A DNA stretch of 64,000 bases from an uncultured Pelagibacteraceae bacterium (GCA_902617625.1 CACMXJ010000005.1:1-64000); one strand, 5' to 3'; counted from the first letter of the stretch, positions 30,790 through 41,913 are shown. Program-made: numbers and translations. The notes: generated from the letters alone by a model not told the origin.

Positions 30790-31946
30790 TGTTAACTAAA
30801 TTCGTTTCCTTTAGAGGTTTTATAAAAAAAAAGAAAAATAAAAGTTTACAAAAATATCTCAAACATATTATTAGTTCTGAAGATGAGGTGATTATTTCTT
30901 TATCTAAAGAATATAAATACAGCTACACAAAAAAATTTTTAAAAAAATTTAAAAAATTTAAATTTATAAGAATATTTGGAATGGGCGGCTCATCGTTAGG
31001 AGCACACGGAATTTATGATTTTTTAAAATATAAGATTAAAAACGATTTTTTTTTTATATCTAACTTAAGAAATATAAAATTTCCTTCAAAAAAAAAATAT
31101 TTAAATTTGATTATTTCTAAATCTGGGAACACATTAGAGACAATCGTTAATTCAAATATATATATAAATAAGAATGAAAAAAATATTTTTATTACCGAAA
31201 ATAAAAGAAGTATTCTTAAAGATATCGGCTTAAAGCTTAAGAATGAAATTATAGATCATAATAATTATATAGGTGGAAGATACTCAGTTTTATCAGAAGT
31301 AGGAATGTTGCCAGCAGAATTAATGGGATTAAATGTTAAAAAATTTAAACAATTAAATAATTTAATAAAGAACAAATCTTTTTTTGACTCTGTCATAAGC
31401 AATGTTCAAAATATTTTGGAACTTATCAGGTTTAAAAAAACCAATTCTGTGATTTTAAATTATGATGAAACTGCCGATAATTTCTTAAAATGGTATCAAC
31501 AATTAGTTGCAGAAAGTTTAGGAAAAAAGGGAAATGGGGTCTTTCCCATAATATCAACAATGCCAAAAGATAATCATAGTTTAATGCAATTATATCTAGA
31601 GGGACAAAAAAATAATTTTTATACTTTCTTTTATTCTCAAGAAAAGCTAGATGCTAAAATAAATTCTAAAATAATTCCAGAAGATGTTAAATTTCTAAAA
31701 AAAAAAAAATTAAGCAATATTTTGTTCTCACAAATTATTGCTACTCAAAATGTTTTTAAAAAAAAAAATATACCTTTTAGAACTTTTTTTATTAAAAACA
31801 AAAGTGAGGAGGCACTGGGAGAGTTATTTTCTTTTTTTGTTATTGAGACAATTTTGCTCGCAAAAGCACTAAAGATTAATCCTTACAACCAACCATCTGT
31901 TGAACTGATAAAAAAAGAGACTAAAAAAATTCTGATTAGATCTTAA
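30789..31946 (+). CDS. pgi: Glucose-6-phosphate isomerase
   Basis: IFGMGGSSLGAHGIYDF, LIISKSGNTLETI, GGRYSVLSEVGMLPAEL. Confidence 0.88.
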   Translation: MLTKFVSFRGFIKKKKNKSLQKYLKHIISSEDEVIISLSKEYKYSYTKKFLKKFKKFKFIRIFGMGGSSLGAHGIYDFLKYKIKNDFFFISNLRNIKFPSKKKYLNLIISKSGNTLETIVNSNIYINKNEKNIFITENKRSILKDIGLKLKNEIIDHNNYIGGRYSVLSEVGMLPAELMGLNVKKFKQLNNLIKNKSFFDSVISNVQNILELIRFKKTNSVILNYDETADNFLKWYQQLVAESLGKKGNGVFPIISTMPKDNHSLMQLYLEGQKNNFYTFFYSQEKLDAKINSKIIPEDVKFLKKKKLSNILFSQIIATQNVFKKKNIPFRTFFIKNKSEEALGELFSFFVIETILLAKALKINPYNQPSVELIKKETKKILIRS

Positions 31947-32506
31947 TTTAAGAAATAAACTTTTGAAATCCCATAATTTCGAACATCTAAAACCTTTACT
32001 TTTTTGCTAATCTCTAATTTATCTTTTTTGTGTCTGTGAATTATCATTAAACCATCATTTTTAAGAATTTTTTTTTCTATAATCTTTTCGATTAGTTTGT
32101 TTATTCTTAATTCCTTATATGGTGGATCTATAAATATAATATCAAATTTTTCATTAATCTTTTTGTTCGATTCAAAAAATTCAAAACAATCAAATTTAAA
32201 AACTTTAAAATTATTACTATTTTTAAAAAAAATTAAATTTTTTTCCAAAACTTTGATTGCCTCAAGATAATTTTCAAAAAAATAAACATTTTTAGATCCT
32301 CTCGAAAGACATTCTAACCCAAAAGAGCCTGTGCCAGAAAATAAATCTAAAATTGAAGAATTTTCTAATTTTTTTTTAATTATATTTGAATGATCTAACA
32401 AATTAAATATAGAGACTTTAACAAGGTCCTTTAATGGTCTTGTCGTTTTATCTTTCGGTAGAAATAACTTTCTTCCTTTTAATTTTCCAGAAATAATTCT
32501 CATCAC
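31943..32506 (-). CDS. rsmD: 16S rRNA (guanine(966)-N2)-methyltransferase RsmD
   Basis: MRIISGKLKGRKLFLP, RPLKDLVKVSIFNLL, LDLFSGTGSFGLECLSRG, FIDPPY. Confidence 0.95.
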   Translation of the reverse strand: MMRIISGKLKGRKLFLPKDKTTRPLKDLVKVSIFNLLDHSNIIKKKLENSSILDLFSGTGSFGLECLSRGSKNVYFFENYLEAIKVLEKNLIFFKNSNNFKVFKFDCFEFFESNKKINEKFDIIFIDPPYKELRINKLIEKIIEKKILKNDGLMIIHRHKKDKLEISKKVKVLDVRNYGISKVYFLN

Positions 32507-33765
32507 TCAAAAATTTTATATCCAATATCTTTTCTGAAATATCCATTTTTCCAATTCAAATCATTTATTAAATTGATTAAGTCATCTCTACTTTGTTTTA
32601 AATTTTTAGACTTAATCACGAAATTTAGGACTCTGCCTCCATTAGAGTAAATCCTTGAATTTTTTATTTTTGTACCTGCATGGAAAATATAATTGTTATT
32701 TTTAAGTTTGATTTTTTCTAATTTTTTTATTTCAACATTATTTTGAAATTTTTCGGGATAACCTTTAGAACACAAGACAATACAAATACTTTTTTCCACA
32801 AACCATTCTAAATCTATAGATCCTAATCTTTTGTTAATAGTGGCATCAACTATCTCTAAAAAATCTGTTTTTAATCTTGGTAAAATTGTTTGGCATTCGG
32901 GATCACCCATTCTTACATTATATTCAATTAAAAAAGGCTCTCCTTTAACAATCATTAACCCAGCATATAAAAATCCTACAAATTCTGTTTTTAAATCTTT
33001 TAAAGCTTTTAGTGTTGGTTCAATTATTTTTTTTAATATTTTTTTGTCTAATGTTTTATTTTCAAGACGGGAAGGTGAATAAGCGCCCATTCCACCAGTG
33101 TTCTTACCTTTATCACCTTCAAGAGCTCTTTTATGATCTTGTGCGCTGCCAAACTTTTTATAGCTAATTCCATCTGAAATTATAAAAAAACTCATTTCTT
33201 CTCCCTCTAAAAATTCTTCGATTAATACCTTTTTAGCTTTTCCAAATTTTCCATCAAATATCTCTTTTATTGCATCTTTAGAGTTTTTTAAGTTTTCACA
33301 AATATAAACACCTTTTCCAGAAGCTAAGCCGTCTGCTTTTACCACAATAGGAAACTTACATTTTTTTAAAAAAGACATACTTTTTTTTATATTGTTAAAA
33401 ACTCCAAAATTTGCTGTTGGAATTTTGTATTTTTTACATAAATTTTTTGTAAATATTTTTGATCCTTCAAGTTTAGAAGCAGCTTTATTAGGACCGAATA
33501 CTTTGATTTTATTTTTTTCTAAAAAATCTACTATTCCATCAACAAGTGGTTTTTCAGGACCAACAATGATAATTCCTATTTCAAGTTTGTGGATTAATTT
33601 TTTAAATTCTCCAAAATTAGTAAGGTCAATTTCTATATTTTTTGCAATAAAGCTTGTTCCAGCGTTTCCAGGAAAACAGTAAATATTTTTGATTTTTTTT
33701 GATTTTTTTAAGGAAATACAAAGAGCATGTTCTCTTCCTCCACTTCCAATTATTCCAACATTCAT
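32503..33765 (-). CDS. purD: Phosphoribosylamine--glycine ligase
   Basis: MNVGIIGSGGREHALCISL, VGPEKPLVDGIVDFL, QDHKRALEGDKGKNTGGMGAYSP, EYNVRMGDPECQ. Confidence 0.98.
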   Translation of the reverse strand: MNVGIIGSGGREHALCISLKKSKKIKNIYCFPGNAGTSFIAKNIEIDLTNFGEFKKLIHKLEIGIIIVGPEKPLVDGIVDFLEKNKIKVFGPNKAASKLEGSKIFTKNLCKKYKIPTANFGVFNNIKKSMSFLKKCKFPIVVKADGLASGKGVYICENLKNSKDAIKEIFDGKFGKAKKVLIEEFLEGEEMSFFIISDGISYKKFGSAQDHKRALEGDKGKNTGGMGAYSPSRLENKTLDKKILKKIIEPTLKALKDLKTEFVGFLYAGLMIVKGEPFLIEYNVRMGDPECQTILPRLKTDFLEIVDATINKRLGSIDLEWFVEKSICIVLCSKGYPEKFQNNVEIKKLEKIKLKNNNYIFHAGTKIKNSRIYSNGGRVLNFVIKSKNLKQSRDDLINLINDLNWKNGYFRKDIGYKIFE

Positions 33766-33786
33766 ATAAATATATATAAACTAAAA

Positions 33787-33975
33787 ATGTTAAAAAAATT
33801 AGCGAAAATAAAATATTTACCTAACAATTTTAAAATAATAGAAAATGGAGATCATGTATTATGTGCAGTTTCTGGCAAAAAAATTTCTTTAGAAAATTTA
33901 AATTATTGGAACGTAGACACTCAAGAGGCGTATTACTCTTATAAAGAAGCTCATTTAAAAAGAGAGGAAAAATAA
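33787..33975 (+). CDS. DUF2093 family small protein
   Basis: GDHVLCAVSGKKISLENLNYWNVDTQEAYYSYKEA; start moved from 33727 to ATG 33787. Confidence 0.8.
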   Translation: MLKKLAKIKYLPNNFKIIENGDHVLCAVSGKKISLENLNYWNVDTQEAYYSYKEAHLKREEK

Positions 33976-33982
33976 TAGTTAA

Positions 33983-34849
33983 TTAAATTTTCCATCTATC
34001 ATGAGTCCATATCCATTGTTCTGGATTAGACATAATCATTTTTTCCAATATTTTATTAAGTTTAAGAGTTATGTTGTTAATTGAGTCATCTTTTGGAAAT
34101 TTGATAATATTAATGATTTTTAATTTAAAAGTATCATCAGGCAACCTTTCAATGTAAATTGGCACGACAGAAGTATCAAATTTCTTTATAAATTGAGCTG
34201 GAATTGTGGTTGTTAAAGCTTCTTTTCCAAAAAAATTTGATTTTATCCCCTCCGAAACTCTTTGATCAATCATTAATGCGATGGAAGTCCCGTTTTTAAA
34301 TTCTTTAAGCAATTCTTTTGTTCCTGAAATTCCCTTTTTTATTTGTTTTTTACAAATATATTTTTTTCTAATTCTCTCCATTATTGGATTTAGGAAAATA
34401 TTATTTAAAGGTCTGTATATTGCAGCTAAATTAATATTCGATTTTTCTAAATGCATCGCCATTAATTCAAAGTTGCTGAAATGACCCGATACAAATATTA
34501 CTGGTTTATTTTGTAATTTAATTTTTTCTAGCTCTTCTTGATTTTCGATAACTATTTTTTTTGAAAATTTTGGGTCAGTTCGAAAATTTTTTATAAACAT
34601 ATATTCTGAAAAAATTTTCCCATAATTCTCCCACATCATTTCAATGATTTTATTTTTTTTGTTTTTATTTATATTTTGTAAAACTATTGATAAATTATTA
34701 TATGATATCCTTTTGGCTCTAAATAGTGGACCAATTAATTTAAAAATAAAACTTGAAATAAATCGAGAAATTTTTAATCCTAATATTTTCAATATCATTA
34801 AGAAAAAAATAATGATTATAAATTCAACAAAATATTTAATTTTTTTCAT
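33983..34849 (-). CDS. Lysophospholipid/lipid A late acyltransferase (LpxL/HtrB family)
   Basis: SGHFSNFELMAMHLEK, MIDQRVSEGI, PEQWIWTHDRWK. Confidence 0.9.
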   Translation of the reverse strand: MKKIKYFVEFIIIIFFLMILKILGLKISRFISSFIFKLIGPLFRAKRISYNNLSIVLQNINKNKKNKIIEMMWENYGKIFSEYMFIKNFRTDPKFSKKIVIENQEELEKIKLQNKPVIFVSGHFSNFELMAMHLEKSNINLAAIYRPLNNIFLNPIMERIRKKYICKKQIKKGISGTKELLKEFKNGTSIALMIDQRVSEGIKSNFFGKEALTTTIPAQFIKKFDTSVVPIYIERLPDDTFKLKIINIIKFPKDDSINNITLKLNKILEKMIMSNPEQWIWTHDRWKI

Positions 34850-35795
34850 TAATTATAGATTTAATAAATTCAATAAGTTTATTTTCCTCAGAAATCTCTA
34901 AGTCTATTTCTACGAAACTAATTTTTTCTTTAAAGTGATTAGGAATTTTAATGTAATCTTTTTCAGTAGTAATAATTCTCATATTTTTTTTTTTAGCGAG
35001 TTCTATGATTTCAAGAATATCTTTATTTTTATAGTTATAATGATCTGTAAAAATTTTCTCTTCAACTATATTAAAATCATTTTTTATTAAAATTTCTTTG
35101 AAACTTGTTGAGTTACCAATCCCTGAAAAAAATAGATATTGATCAGATCTTTTAAACATATCAATATTTTTTATTTTTACATAAGTATTGAAAATTTCAA
35201 TTTTTGGATTTATGCTTTTAATTTTTGATATTATTTCACTTAAATCTTTATTTCTGTCCAAGATCTTTAAAATTACACCATCATATTTTCTCAAACTATT
35301 AATTTTTTCTCTTAAAGGCCCTGCAGGTATTAAAAAACCATTCCCAATAAAATTCTGACTATCAAAACAAACGAACTTTAAATTGTAATCTATCGTCTTA
35401 TCTTGCAAACCATCATCAAAAATAATTAACTCATAATTTTTTTCTATTGCATGTTTTATAATTTCTTTTCTATTTTTTAATGAGATAATCTGTGACTTAT
35501 TTTTTAGTAATAAATATTCATCTTGTTGATTAGAATAAAATTTTTTTGCATTCACAACATTATAATCATTATCTTTTAACAATTGATATAATTTTAATGT
35601 AGCAGGGGTTTTTCCCGTGCCCCCTAGATATATATTTCCAATGCATATAGTTTTAATTTTATCAAACTTCTTTTTTGAATATAAATTAGAAATAAAAATG
35701 TTTATTTTTATAAGTATAGTTAATGGTAACAGTAAGTAAGCTAAATAATTTGGTTTTCTTAAATCCCAAAATTTAGGTTTATTTAAATTCATCAA
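34836..35795 (-). CDS. lpxK: Tetraacyldisaccharide 4'-kinase
   Basis: TICIGNIYLGGTGKTPATLKL; IIFDDGLQD; FSGIGN. Confidence 0.93.
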   Translation of the reverse strand: MMNLNKPKFWDLRKPNYLAYLLLPLTILIKINIFISNLYSKKKFDKIKTICIGNIYLGGTGKTPATLKLYQLLKDNDYNVVNAKKFYSNQQDEYLLLKNKSQIISLKNRKEIIKHAIEKNYELIIFDDGLQDKTIDYNLKFVCFDSQNFIGNGFLIPAGPLREKINSLRKYDGVILKILDRNKDLSEIISKIKSINPKIEIFNTYVKIKNIDMFKRSDQYLFFSGIGNSTSFKEILIKNDFNIVEEKIFTDHYNYKNKDILEIIELAKKKNMRIITTEKDYIKIPNHFKEKISFVEIDLEISEENKLIEFIKSIINEKN

Positions 35796-35802
35796 ATAAT
35801 TT

Positions 35803-37035
35803 TTAACAGACTACTTTGTAAGTTTTATTTAAAATATTTTTTCCAATCAAATAAAAATTTTTTTTTATTTTCTTAGGTTGAGTTTTATTTTTGAAGGTTA
35901 CACCTAGTAAATTTGCAAGACTTTTATAATTGTTTACTTTTTTAGATAAATTTTTGTTTTTTAAAAACCAATAAATTTCTTTGAAATTAGATACGTTAGG
36001 ACCATGAAATATATTGCAACCATATCTTACAGCCTCCAATGGATTTTGCCCACCACGATTTATCATTGAACCTCCTAAAAATACATTGTTACACTCTTTA
36101 TAAAATGATTTTGTCTTACCATAAGAATTCACTAAATAAACGTCTGTTTTAGAACTTATTTTTCTTTTAGGTTCATCAACATGCACTTTCAGTTTAAGAC
36201 TCTCGAGCTCCTTTTTAATTGTATCAACTCTATTAATATGCCTAGGTATAATTATTGTTAAAAGATTTTTATATTTTTTATCTAGATATAAATGAGTTTG
36301 TCCACAAATTTTTTCCTCGTTATAGTGGGTACTGGAAGCACACCACGCATTTTTTGACTTTATAAAATTTCTCAAGTTTTTATCTAATGTAGGACTAACA
36401 CTTTCTGACTGACTGAATTTAATATTCCCAAAAAATTTTATATTTTGGGCTCCCAGCTTTTTTAAATATCTTTTTGATTCTAAACTTGATGACAAGCAAA
36501 TTTTGAACTTACTAAATAATGATTTTGCAAAATTTGGTAAAATTAGCCATCTGTGCAATGTTTTTTTTGTTATTCTGCCGTTCAAAAGTATCATTGGAAT
36601 TTTTTTGTTATGTAAATTATTAACTGTGTTTGGCCATATTTCAGAGTCTATAAAAAAAACTTTGGATGGTTTCCAATGGTTAATAAATTTTTTTGAAATA
36701 AAATTACAATCTATTGGAAAAAATTGGTGAATTGTTTTTCTAAATCTAAATTTTTTTATTATGTTTGATGAGCTCACAGTATTAGAAGTAATAAGAATTT
36801 GATTAATTTTTTTATTTTTTTCAAATTTTTCAATTAAAGGTAGTACACTTTGAATTTCCCCAACACTTGCCCCATGAAACCAAATTAGTTTTCCAGATTT
36901 CTTTTTTTTTGAAAAAAAGCCTAATTTTTCTTTAAATCTATTGGGATCTTCCTTTTTTTTTATTAGTCTTAAAATTAATATAATTGGTGAGAAAAAAAGA
37001 ATAGTGTTTATTAAAAGTCTATAGATGAAAAGCAT
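35803..37035 (-). CDS. waaA: 3-deoxy-D-manno-octulosonic acid transferase
   Basis: IWFHGASVGEIQSVLPLI, IDSEIWPNTVNNLH, NNVFLGGSMINRGGQNPLEAVRYG. Confidence 0.93.
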   Translation of the reverse strand: MLFIYRLLINTILFFSPIILILRLIKKKEDPNRFKEKLGFFSKKKKSGKLIWFHGASVGEIQSVLPLIEKFEKNKKINQILITSNTVSSSNIIKKFRFRKTIHQFFPIDCNFISKKFINHWKPSKVFFIDSEIWPNTVNNLHNKKIPMILLNGRITKKTLHRWLILPNFAKSLFSKFKICLSSSLESKRYLKKLGAQNIKFFGNIKFSQSESVSPTLDKNLRNFIKSKNAWCASSTHYNEEKICGQTHLYLDKKYKNLLTIIIPRHINRVDTIKKELESLKLKVHVDEPKRKISSKTDVYLVNSYGKTKSFYKECNNVFLGGSMINRGGQNPLEAVRYGCNIFHGPNVSNFKEIYWFLKNKNLSKKVNNYKSLANLLGVTFKNKTQPKKIKKNFYLIGKNILNKTYKVVC

Positions 37036-38786
37036 TACATCTTAATTTGTTTATTATAAAAGTTTTTATAGATTGGTGAGTTTTTCATTAATTCCTCATG
37101 ACTCCCTTCAGCTACAACATTACCAGATTCTATTACATATATTTTATTCGAGTTTAATATTGTTGACAGCCTATGAGCAATGACGATAGTTGTTTTGTTT
37201 TTTGTTAGATAACTAATTGCTTTTTGTATTTTATCCTCCGTTTCGGCGTCAAGTGAAGAGGTAGCTTCATCTAACAAAATAATTTTACTTTTTTTTAAGA
37301 TCGCTCTTGCAATTGATATTCTTTGTTTTTCACCTCCAGATAATCTAATTCCATTTTCACCAATTTTTGTGTCATATTTGTCTTCTAATTTTTCAATAAA
37401 TTCAGATGCAAATGAGAGTTTTGCAGCGTTATAGATATCCTCATCACTTGCATCCATATCAGCATAAGCAATATTATTTTTTATTGTATCATCAAATAAA
37501 TTTGTATCTTGGCTCACAAATGAAATTTGATTTCTTAAGGATTTAATTTTTGTATTATAAATTGATTGATTATCAATAGTGATATCACCTTTGTGTGCAT
37601 CATATATTCTTGGAATTAAATTTAGAATTGTAGATTTACCACTTCCACTATGGCCAACTAGCGCTGTCATTTCTCCACCATACATCTTTAAACTTATATC
37701 CTTTAAAGTAGCTTTTGGTAAATTTTCATTTTTTATATTGTCATAAGAAAATTCTATATTTTTGAATTCAATATTCCCATTTTCTAAAGTTAAATCTTTA
37801 TCTCCATTGTTTTGTTTAAGCTCAGATTTCTCATCAATTATTGGAAGCACTCTTCTAGCTGATGCTATACCTTGATTTACAGATATATTAAGCGTTGCTA
37901 ATGACCTTACTGGTTGATAAGCAAGCATCATAGCAGCTAAAAATGAAAAAAAGTTACTAATCTCTAATTCATCTCGAATTATTAGTTTTCCAGAATAAAA
38001 AATTAATATTGCAATTACTATACCGGTCATTGTTTCCATAATTGGTGAAGCTCTAACTAAAACAATCGCCATTTTTCTACTTTTTTCTTTAACGTTTTCT
38101 AAAAAAACTTTAGCTCTACTTTTTTCATACATTTCCTTTTGAAAAATTTTTATTAATTTGTGATTTTTAAACATATCTATAAGATAAGCACTTAATAAAC
38201 CTGCCCACTCCATTTGTTGATATGAAACTTTGGAAATTCTTTTCCCCAATGATCGAGCAGCGATAGAAGCTAAAGGTATCATTATTATTGCTATAAGAGA
38301 TAATTTCCAGTTTTGATAAAACATTACAGACAGTAACCCAATTAATGTTAGACTATCTTTAAACAGATTTAATATTACTGTACTAATCAAATTTGTTAAA
38401 AGACCCACATCGTTAGTCAAATTTGAAATAAATTTTCCTGAATGTTTGTTGTCGATTAATTTAGTATCTGCATCAATTAAATTATTTAGCATATTTACCT
38501 GAACATCTTTTCTCACTTCTTCTGAAACACCTATCATTATCATCTTAGCTAAATATAAAGATAGGCCTTTCGCGGCGAATGCTGTTACAATTAATATTGG
38601 AATTATATAAATTAATGTTTGATCTTTTTTAATAAAAATTTGTTTTATAGCTGGATCTAATAGATAAGCAATTGCTGATGTGCTTCCAGCAACAGCAACT
38701 GAAAGCAATAAAGCTAAAAGAATTTTTTTTAAATGTCTTTTCGTATAATCTTTGTAAAGTCTTTTTAAGATATCTATATTTGTCAT
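37035..38786 (-). CDS. ABC transporter, MsbA-like lipid flippase
   Basis: ABC_membrane plus ATPase: ALVGHSGSGKSTILNLIPR, RLSGGEKQRISIARAI, ILLDEATSSLD; beside waaA/lpxK. Confidence 0.93.
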   Translation of the reverse strand: MTNIDILKRLYKDYTKRHLKKILLALLLSVAVAGSTSAIAYLLDPAIKQIFIKKDQTLIYIIPILIVTAFAAKGLSLYLAKMIMIGVSEEVRKDVQVNMLNNLIDADTKLIDNKHSGKFISNLTNDVGLLTNLISTVILNLFKDSLTLIGLLSVMFYQNWKLSLIAIIMIPLASIAARSLGKRISKVSYQQMEWAGLLSAYLIDMFKNHKLIKIFQKEMYEKSRAKVFLENVKEKSRKMAIVLVRASPIMETMTGIVIAILIFYSGKLIIRDELEISNFFSFLAAMMLAYQPVRSLATLNISVNQGIASARRVLPIIDEKSELKQNNGDKDLTLENGNIEFKNIEFSYDNIKNENLPKATLKDISLKMYGGEMTALVGHSGSGKSTILNLIPRIYDAHKGDITIDNQSIYNTKIKSLRNQISFVSQDTNLFDDTIKNNIAYADMDASDEDIYNAAKLSFASEFIEKLEDKYDTKIGENGIRLSGGEKQRISIARAILKKSKIILLDEATSSLDAETEDKIQKAISYLTKNKTTIVIAHRLSTILNSNKIYVIESGNVVAEGSHEELMKNSPIYKNFYNKQIKM

Positions 38787-39652
38787 TAGTTTAATTTACC
38801 TACTAGTAAGGAAATAAAAATTATCAATCCAAGAAAGTTGTTTGACTTAAATATCTTTAAGCAAATATTTGGATTATTTGAATTAAATTTTTTTAATTGA
38901 ATGAAATACATATGAGAAATAATAAGTATTAGTGATAAAAAATAAAATTTATTAAATTCATTTAAAAATCCTACAAAGATCAAACTTGATAGAAAAATTA
39001 TGTAACATAGATATAAAAAGACAATAGGATTAGATTTAAATTTTATTGATGTTGATTTAAGTCCAATAATTTCATCATCTTTAATATCTTGAAACCCATA
39101 TATTGTGTCGTAAGCAAGTGTCCAAAATATGGCTCCAAAATAAAATATAAGTGGAATTAAATTAATTTCAGGATTTATAGATGTCCATCCCAAAATCAAA
39201 CCATAATTGAATGTTATACCTAAAAATAGTTGTGGCCAGTATGTAAATCTTTTCATTAATGGATAAGTAAATGCCAGTGGCATTGATGCTAAAGCAATAA
39301 TTATTGTAAAAAAGTTAAAATTAATGAGCACTAAAAAAGCTAGTAGACATAAAAGAGTTGCATAAAATAATCCAAGTTTAACAGATATCTTACCCGAGGC
39401 TATAGGTCGATCTTTTGTTCTAAAAATTTTTACATCAAACTTCCTATCAAAAACATCATTTACAATACAGCCTGCTGATCTCATTAAAATTGCTCCTAGA
39501 AAAAATAGCATCAGATAAATAAAATAATATTTTAAACTTGTGGAAAAATCGTAGCCTATTGTTAAACCCCATGCACAAGGCCAAAATAATAACATATATC
39601 CTATTGGTTTTTTTAGTCTTGTCAGCTCAATAAAAAGATTTAATTGGTTCAT
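38786..39652 (-). CDS. ubiA: 4-hydroxybenzoate polyprenyltransferase
   Basis: RSAGCIVNDVFDRKFD, TRDRPIASG-like FRTKDRPIASGKIS, YDTIYGFQDIKDDEIIGLKST. Confidence 0.95.
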   Translation of the reverse strand: MNQLNLFIELTRLKKPIGYMLLFWPCAWGLTIGYDFSTSLKYYFIYLMLFFLGAILMRSAGCIVNDVFDRKFDVKIFRTKDRPIASGKISVKLGLFYATLLCLLAFLVLINFNFFTIIIALASMPLAFTYPLMKRFTYWPQLFLGITFNYGLILGWTSINPEINLIPLIFYFGAIFWTLAYDTIYGFQDIKDDEIIGLKSTSIKFKSNPIVFLYLCYIIFLSSLIFVGFLNEFNKFYFLSLILIISHMYFIQLKKFNSNNPNICLKIFKSNNFLGLIIFISLLVGKLN

Positions 39653-39683
39653 AAAATTTTACTTGTAAATAACAAAGCCAAGA

Positions 39684-40112
39684 TTGATAATCAAATTGAT
39701 TCGTATGAATATAGATTACACAGTAACCGCATTAATGTTCCCTGCGATTCCCCTTATAATGGGAGTCTATTCCAATAGATTTCATACCCTTAGTTCCTTA
39801 ATAAGAAAAATACATGATGAGTATGTATTTGAAAAGCACACACCACCTGAATGGAGAGATCAGTTATTAAATTTAGAAAAAAGAATAGGTGTTTTGAAAT
39901 TATGTATCTTATTCGCTGCTTTTGGATTTTTATTTAATATGTTAACAGTGTTTGGTCTTTATTTAGAAGAACTCTTTATTGCAAGGATAATCTTTGGTTC
40001 ATGTTGTTTATCAATGATGATTTCAATCATATTCTTCATTATGGAAATTCAAATTTCAACTAAAGCTCTAAGGCTTCATCTTTCAGATATGGATATTCAA
40101 TTTAAGGAATAA
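39684..40112 (+). CDS. DUF2721-like membrane protein
   Basis: Multi-TM; RIGVLKLCILFAAFGFLFNMLTVFGLYL...EIQISTKALRLHL. Confidence 0.7.
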   Translation: MIIKLIRMNIDYTVTALMFPAIPLIMGVYSNRFHTLSSLIRKIHDEYVFEKHTPPEWRDQLLNLEKRIGVLKLCILFAAFGFLFNMLTVFGLYLEELFIARIIFGSCCLSMMISIIFFIMEIQISTKALRLHLSDMDIQFKE

Positions 40113-41073
40113 TGACTGCAGGACCAGTTAATAATCTTGCTTCTAGATCTTTATGGGCTTGAGCAGCATCCTGAAGTGAATACTTTTTTGAAATTTCAAC
40201 ATTAAATTTTTTTGATAAAACTGCATCAAACACTTTTTTTCCTGACTCAACAAGTTCCTCTCTTTTGATTGTATAATGAGCGATAGATGGTCTAGTAAAA
40301 AATAATCCCTTAGCATTAATATCTTTTTTTACATCAATTGTATCAACATATCCCGAAGCATTTCCGAACGCTACCATCATTCCTCTAATTTTTAATGTCT
40401 CAATTGAACCTTTAAAAGTTTTTAACCCAACACCATCATAAACAACATCTATAGCATTTTTTCCTAAAATTTTTTCTATTTCCTCTACAAAATTTTTTTC
40501 AGAATAATTAATTACGTGATGACAACCATTTTTTTTAGCAATCTCTTCTTTGGCTTTTGAGCCTACAGTTCCAATAACTTCAGCACCCAATGCATTAGCC
40601 CATGGACATAAAATCTGGCCAAGTCCACCTGCAGCAGCATGATATAAAACTTTATCACCTTTTTTTAATGGATATGCTCTATGTAGCAAGTACTCCGCAG
40701 TAATTCCTTTTAATGTAATGCAAGATGCTACCTCATGAGAGATACCATCGGGGACAGAAATTAATTTTTCTTCAGGCATTATTTGCTTTTCTGAATAAGC
40801 ACCGATAGGCATAGATGCATGAGTAACTCTATCACCAACCTTAAACAATTTTACCTCAGATCCAACTTCTTCAATTACTCCGCAAGCTTCAAGTCCAATA
40901 CCACTAGGTAACGGGATGGGATAAAGGCCAGTTCGATGATAAATATCTATAAAATTTAAACCAATTGATAAATTTTTAATTAACACCTCTTTTGGCCCAG
41001 GCTTCCCTAATTCTACATCCTTAATAAACAAAACTTCTGGTCCACCAAATTTATCTATTTGAACTGATTTCAT
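40102..41073 (-). CDS. Quinone oxidoreductase (zinc-free MDR family)
   Basis: RTGLYPIPLPSGIGLEACGVIEEVG, LYHAAAGGLGQILCPWANALGAEVIGTVGS. Confidence 0.93.
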   Translation of the reverse strand: MKSVQIDKFGGPEVLFIKDVELGKPGPKEVLIKNLSIGLNFIDIYHRTGLYPIPLPSGIGLEACGVIEEVGSEVKLFKVGDRVTHASMPIGAYSEKQIMPEEKLISVPDGISHEVASCITLKGITAEYLLHRAYPLKKGDKVLYHAAAGGLGQILCPWANALGAEVIGTVGSKAKEEIAKKNGCHHVINYSEKNFVEEIEKILGKNAIDVVYDGVGLKTFKGSIETLKIRGMMVAFGNASGYVDTIDVKKDINAKGLFFTRPSIAHYTIKREELVESGKKVFDAVLSKKFNVEISKKYSLQDAAQAHKDLEARLLTGPAVIIP

Positions 41074-41076
41074 TAT

Positions 41077-41913
41077 CTACTTTACAAATGTACCATTATG
41101 ATAATCTTGAACAGCTTGCAAGATTTCTGCTTTAGTGTTCATTACAAATGGTCCACCTCTAGCTATTTCCTCATTTATAGGTTTACCTGAAATAACTAAG
41201 AATTTTGCATCGGATTGTGCACTGATTTTTAAATCCTCACCTCTCGATAGTAAGATCAAGGTACTATCCTTGACTTTTTCATGCTCTTTTTCACCAATTT
41301 TGATTTCCCCGTTTATGAGATAGATAAATGTATTGTGCGTAGGGGGAAGGCTAAATTTAAAATTTTTGTTTTTATTTAGTTCAACATCAAAATAAATAGG
41401 TTCAACATTATGACCTTTAACTGGACCTTCAGCTTTTTCAAATTTACCCGCAATAACTTTTACTTGCTTATCATTGTCTTTGTGAACACTCATTTTATCT
41501 GCATCAATATAAATATATTCTGGTTTACTCATTTTTAATTTTGCTGGCATATTTATCCATAATTGAAATCCGTGAAGTTTCCCCTCTTTCATGGCAGGCA
41601 TTTCAGAATGAATAATTCCACTTCCTGTTTTCATCCATTGAACATCACCAGCAGTCATTCTACCTTTTCCGCCAGTACTGTCTTCATGCTCAAAATCACC
41701 AGCAAGCATATAAGTAACAGTTTCAATTCCTCTATGTGGATGTGGAGGAAATCCTGCAATATAATCTTCACTATTCTCTGAACCAAATTCATCTAGCATT
41801 AAAAAAGGATCAAAATAATTTGGTTCAACACCAATACTTCTTTTTAATTTAACTCCAGCTCCATCTGATGCTGGAATAGGATCAATAATTTTATTTATTT
41901 CAATATTTTTCAT
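41077..41913 (-). CDS. Pirin family protein
   Basis: FPPHPHRGIETVTYMLAGDFEHEDSTGGKGRMTAGDVQWMKTGSGIIHSEMP. Confidence 0.96.
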   Translation of the reverse strand: MKNIEINKIIDPIPASDGAGVKLKRSIGVEPNYFDPFLMLDEFGSENSEDYIAGFPPHPHRGIETVTYMLAGDFEHEDSTGGKGRMTAGDVQWMKTGSGIIHSEMPAMKEGKLHGFQLWINMPAKLKMSKPEYIYIDADKMSVHKDNDKQVKVIAGKFEKAEGPVKGHNVEPIYFDVELNKNKNFKFSLPPTHNTFIYLINGEIKIGEKEHEKVKDSTLILLSRGEDLKISAQSDAKFLVISGKPINEEIARGGPFVMNTKAEILQAVQDYHNGTFVK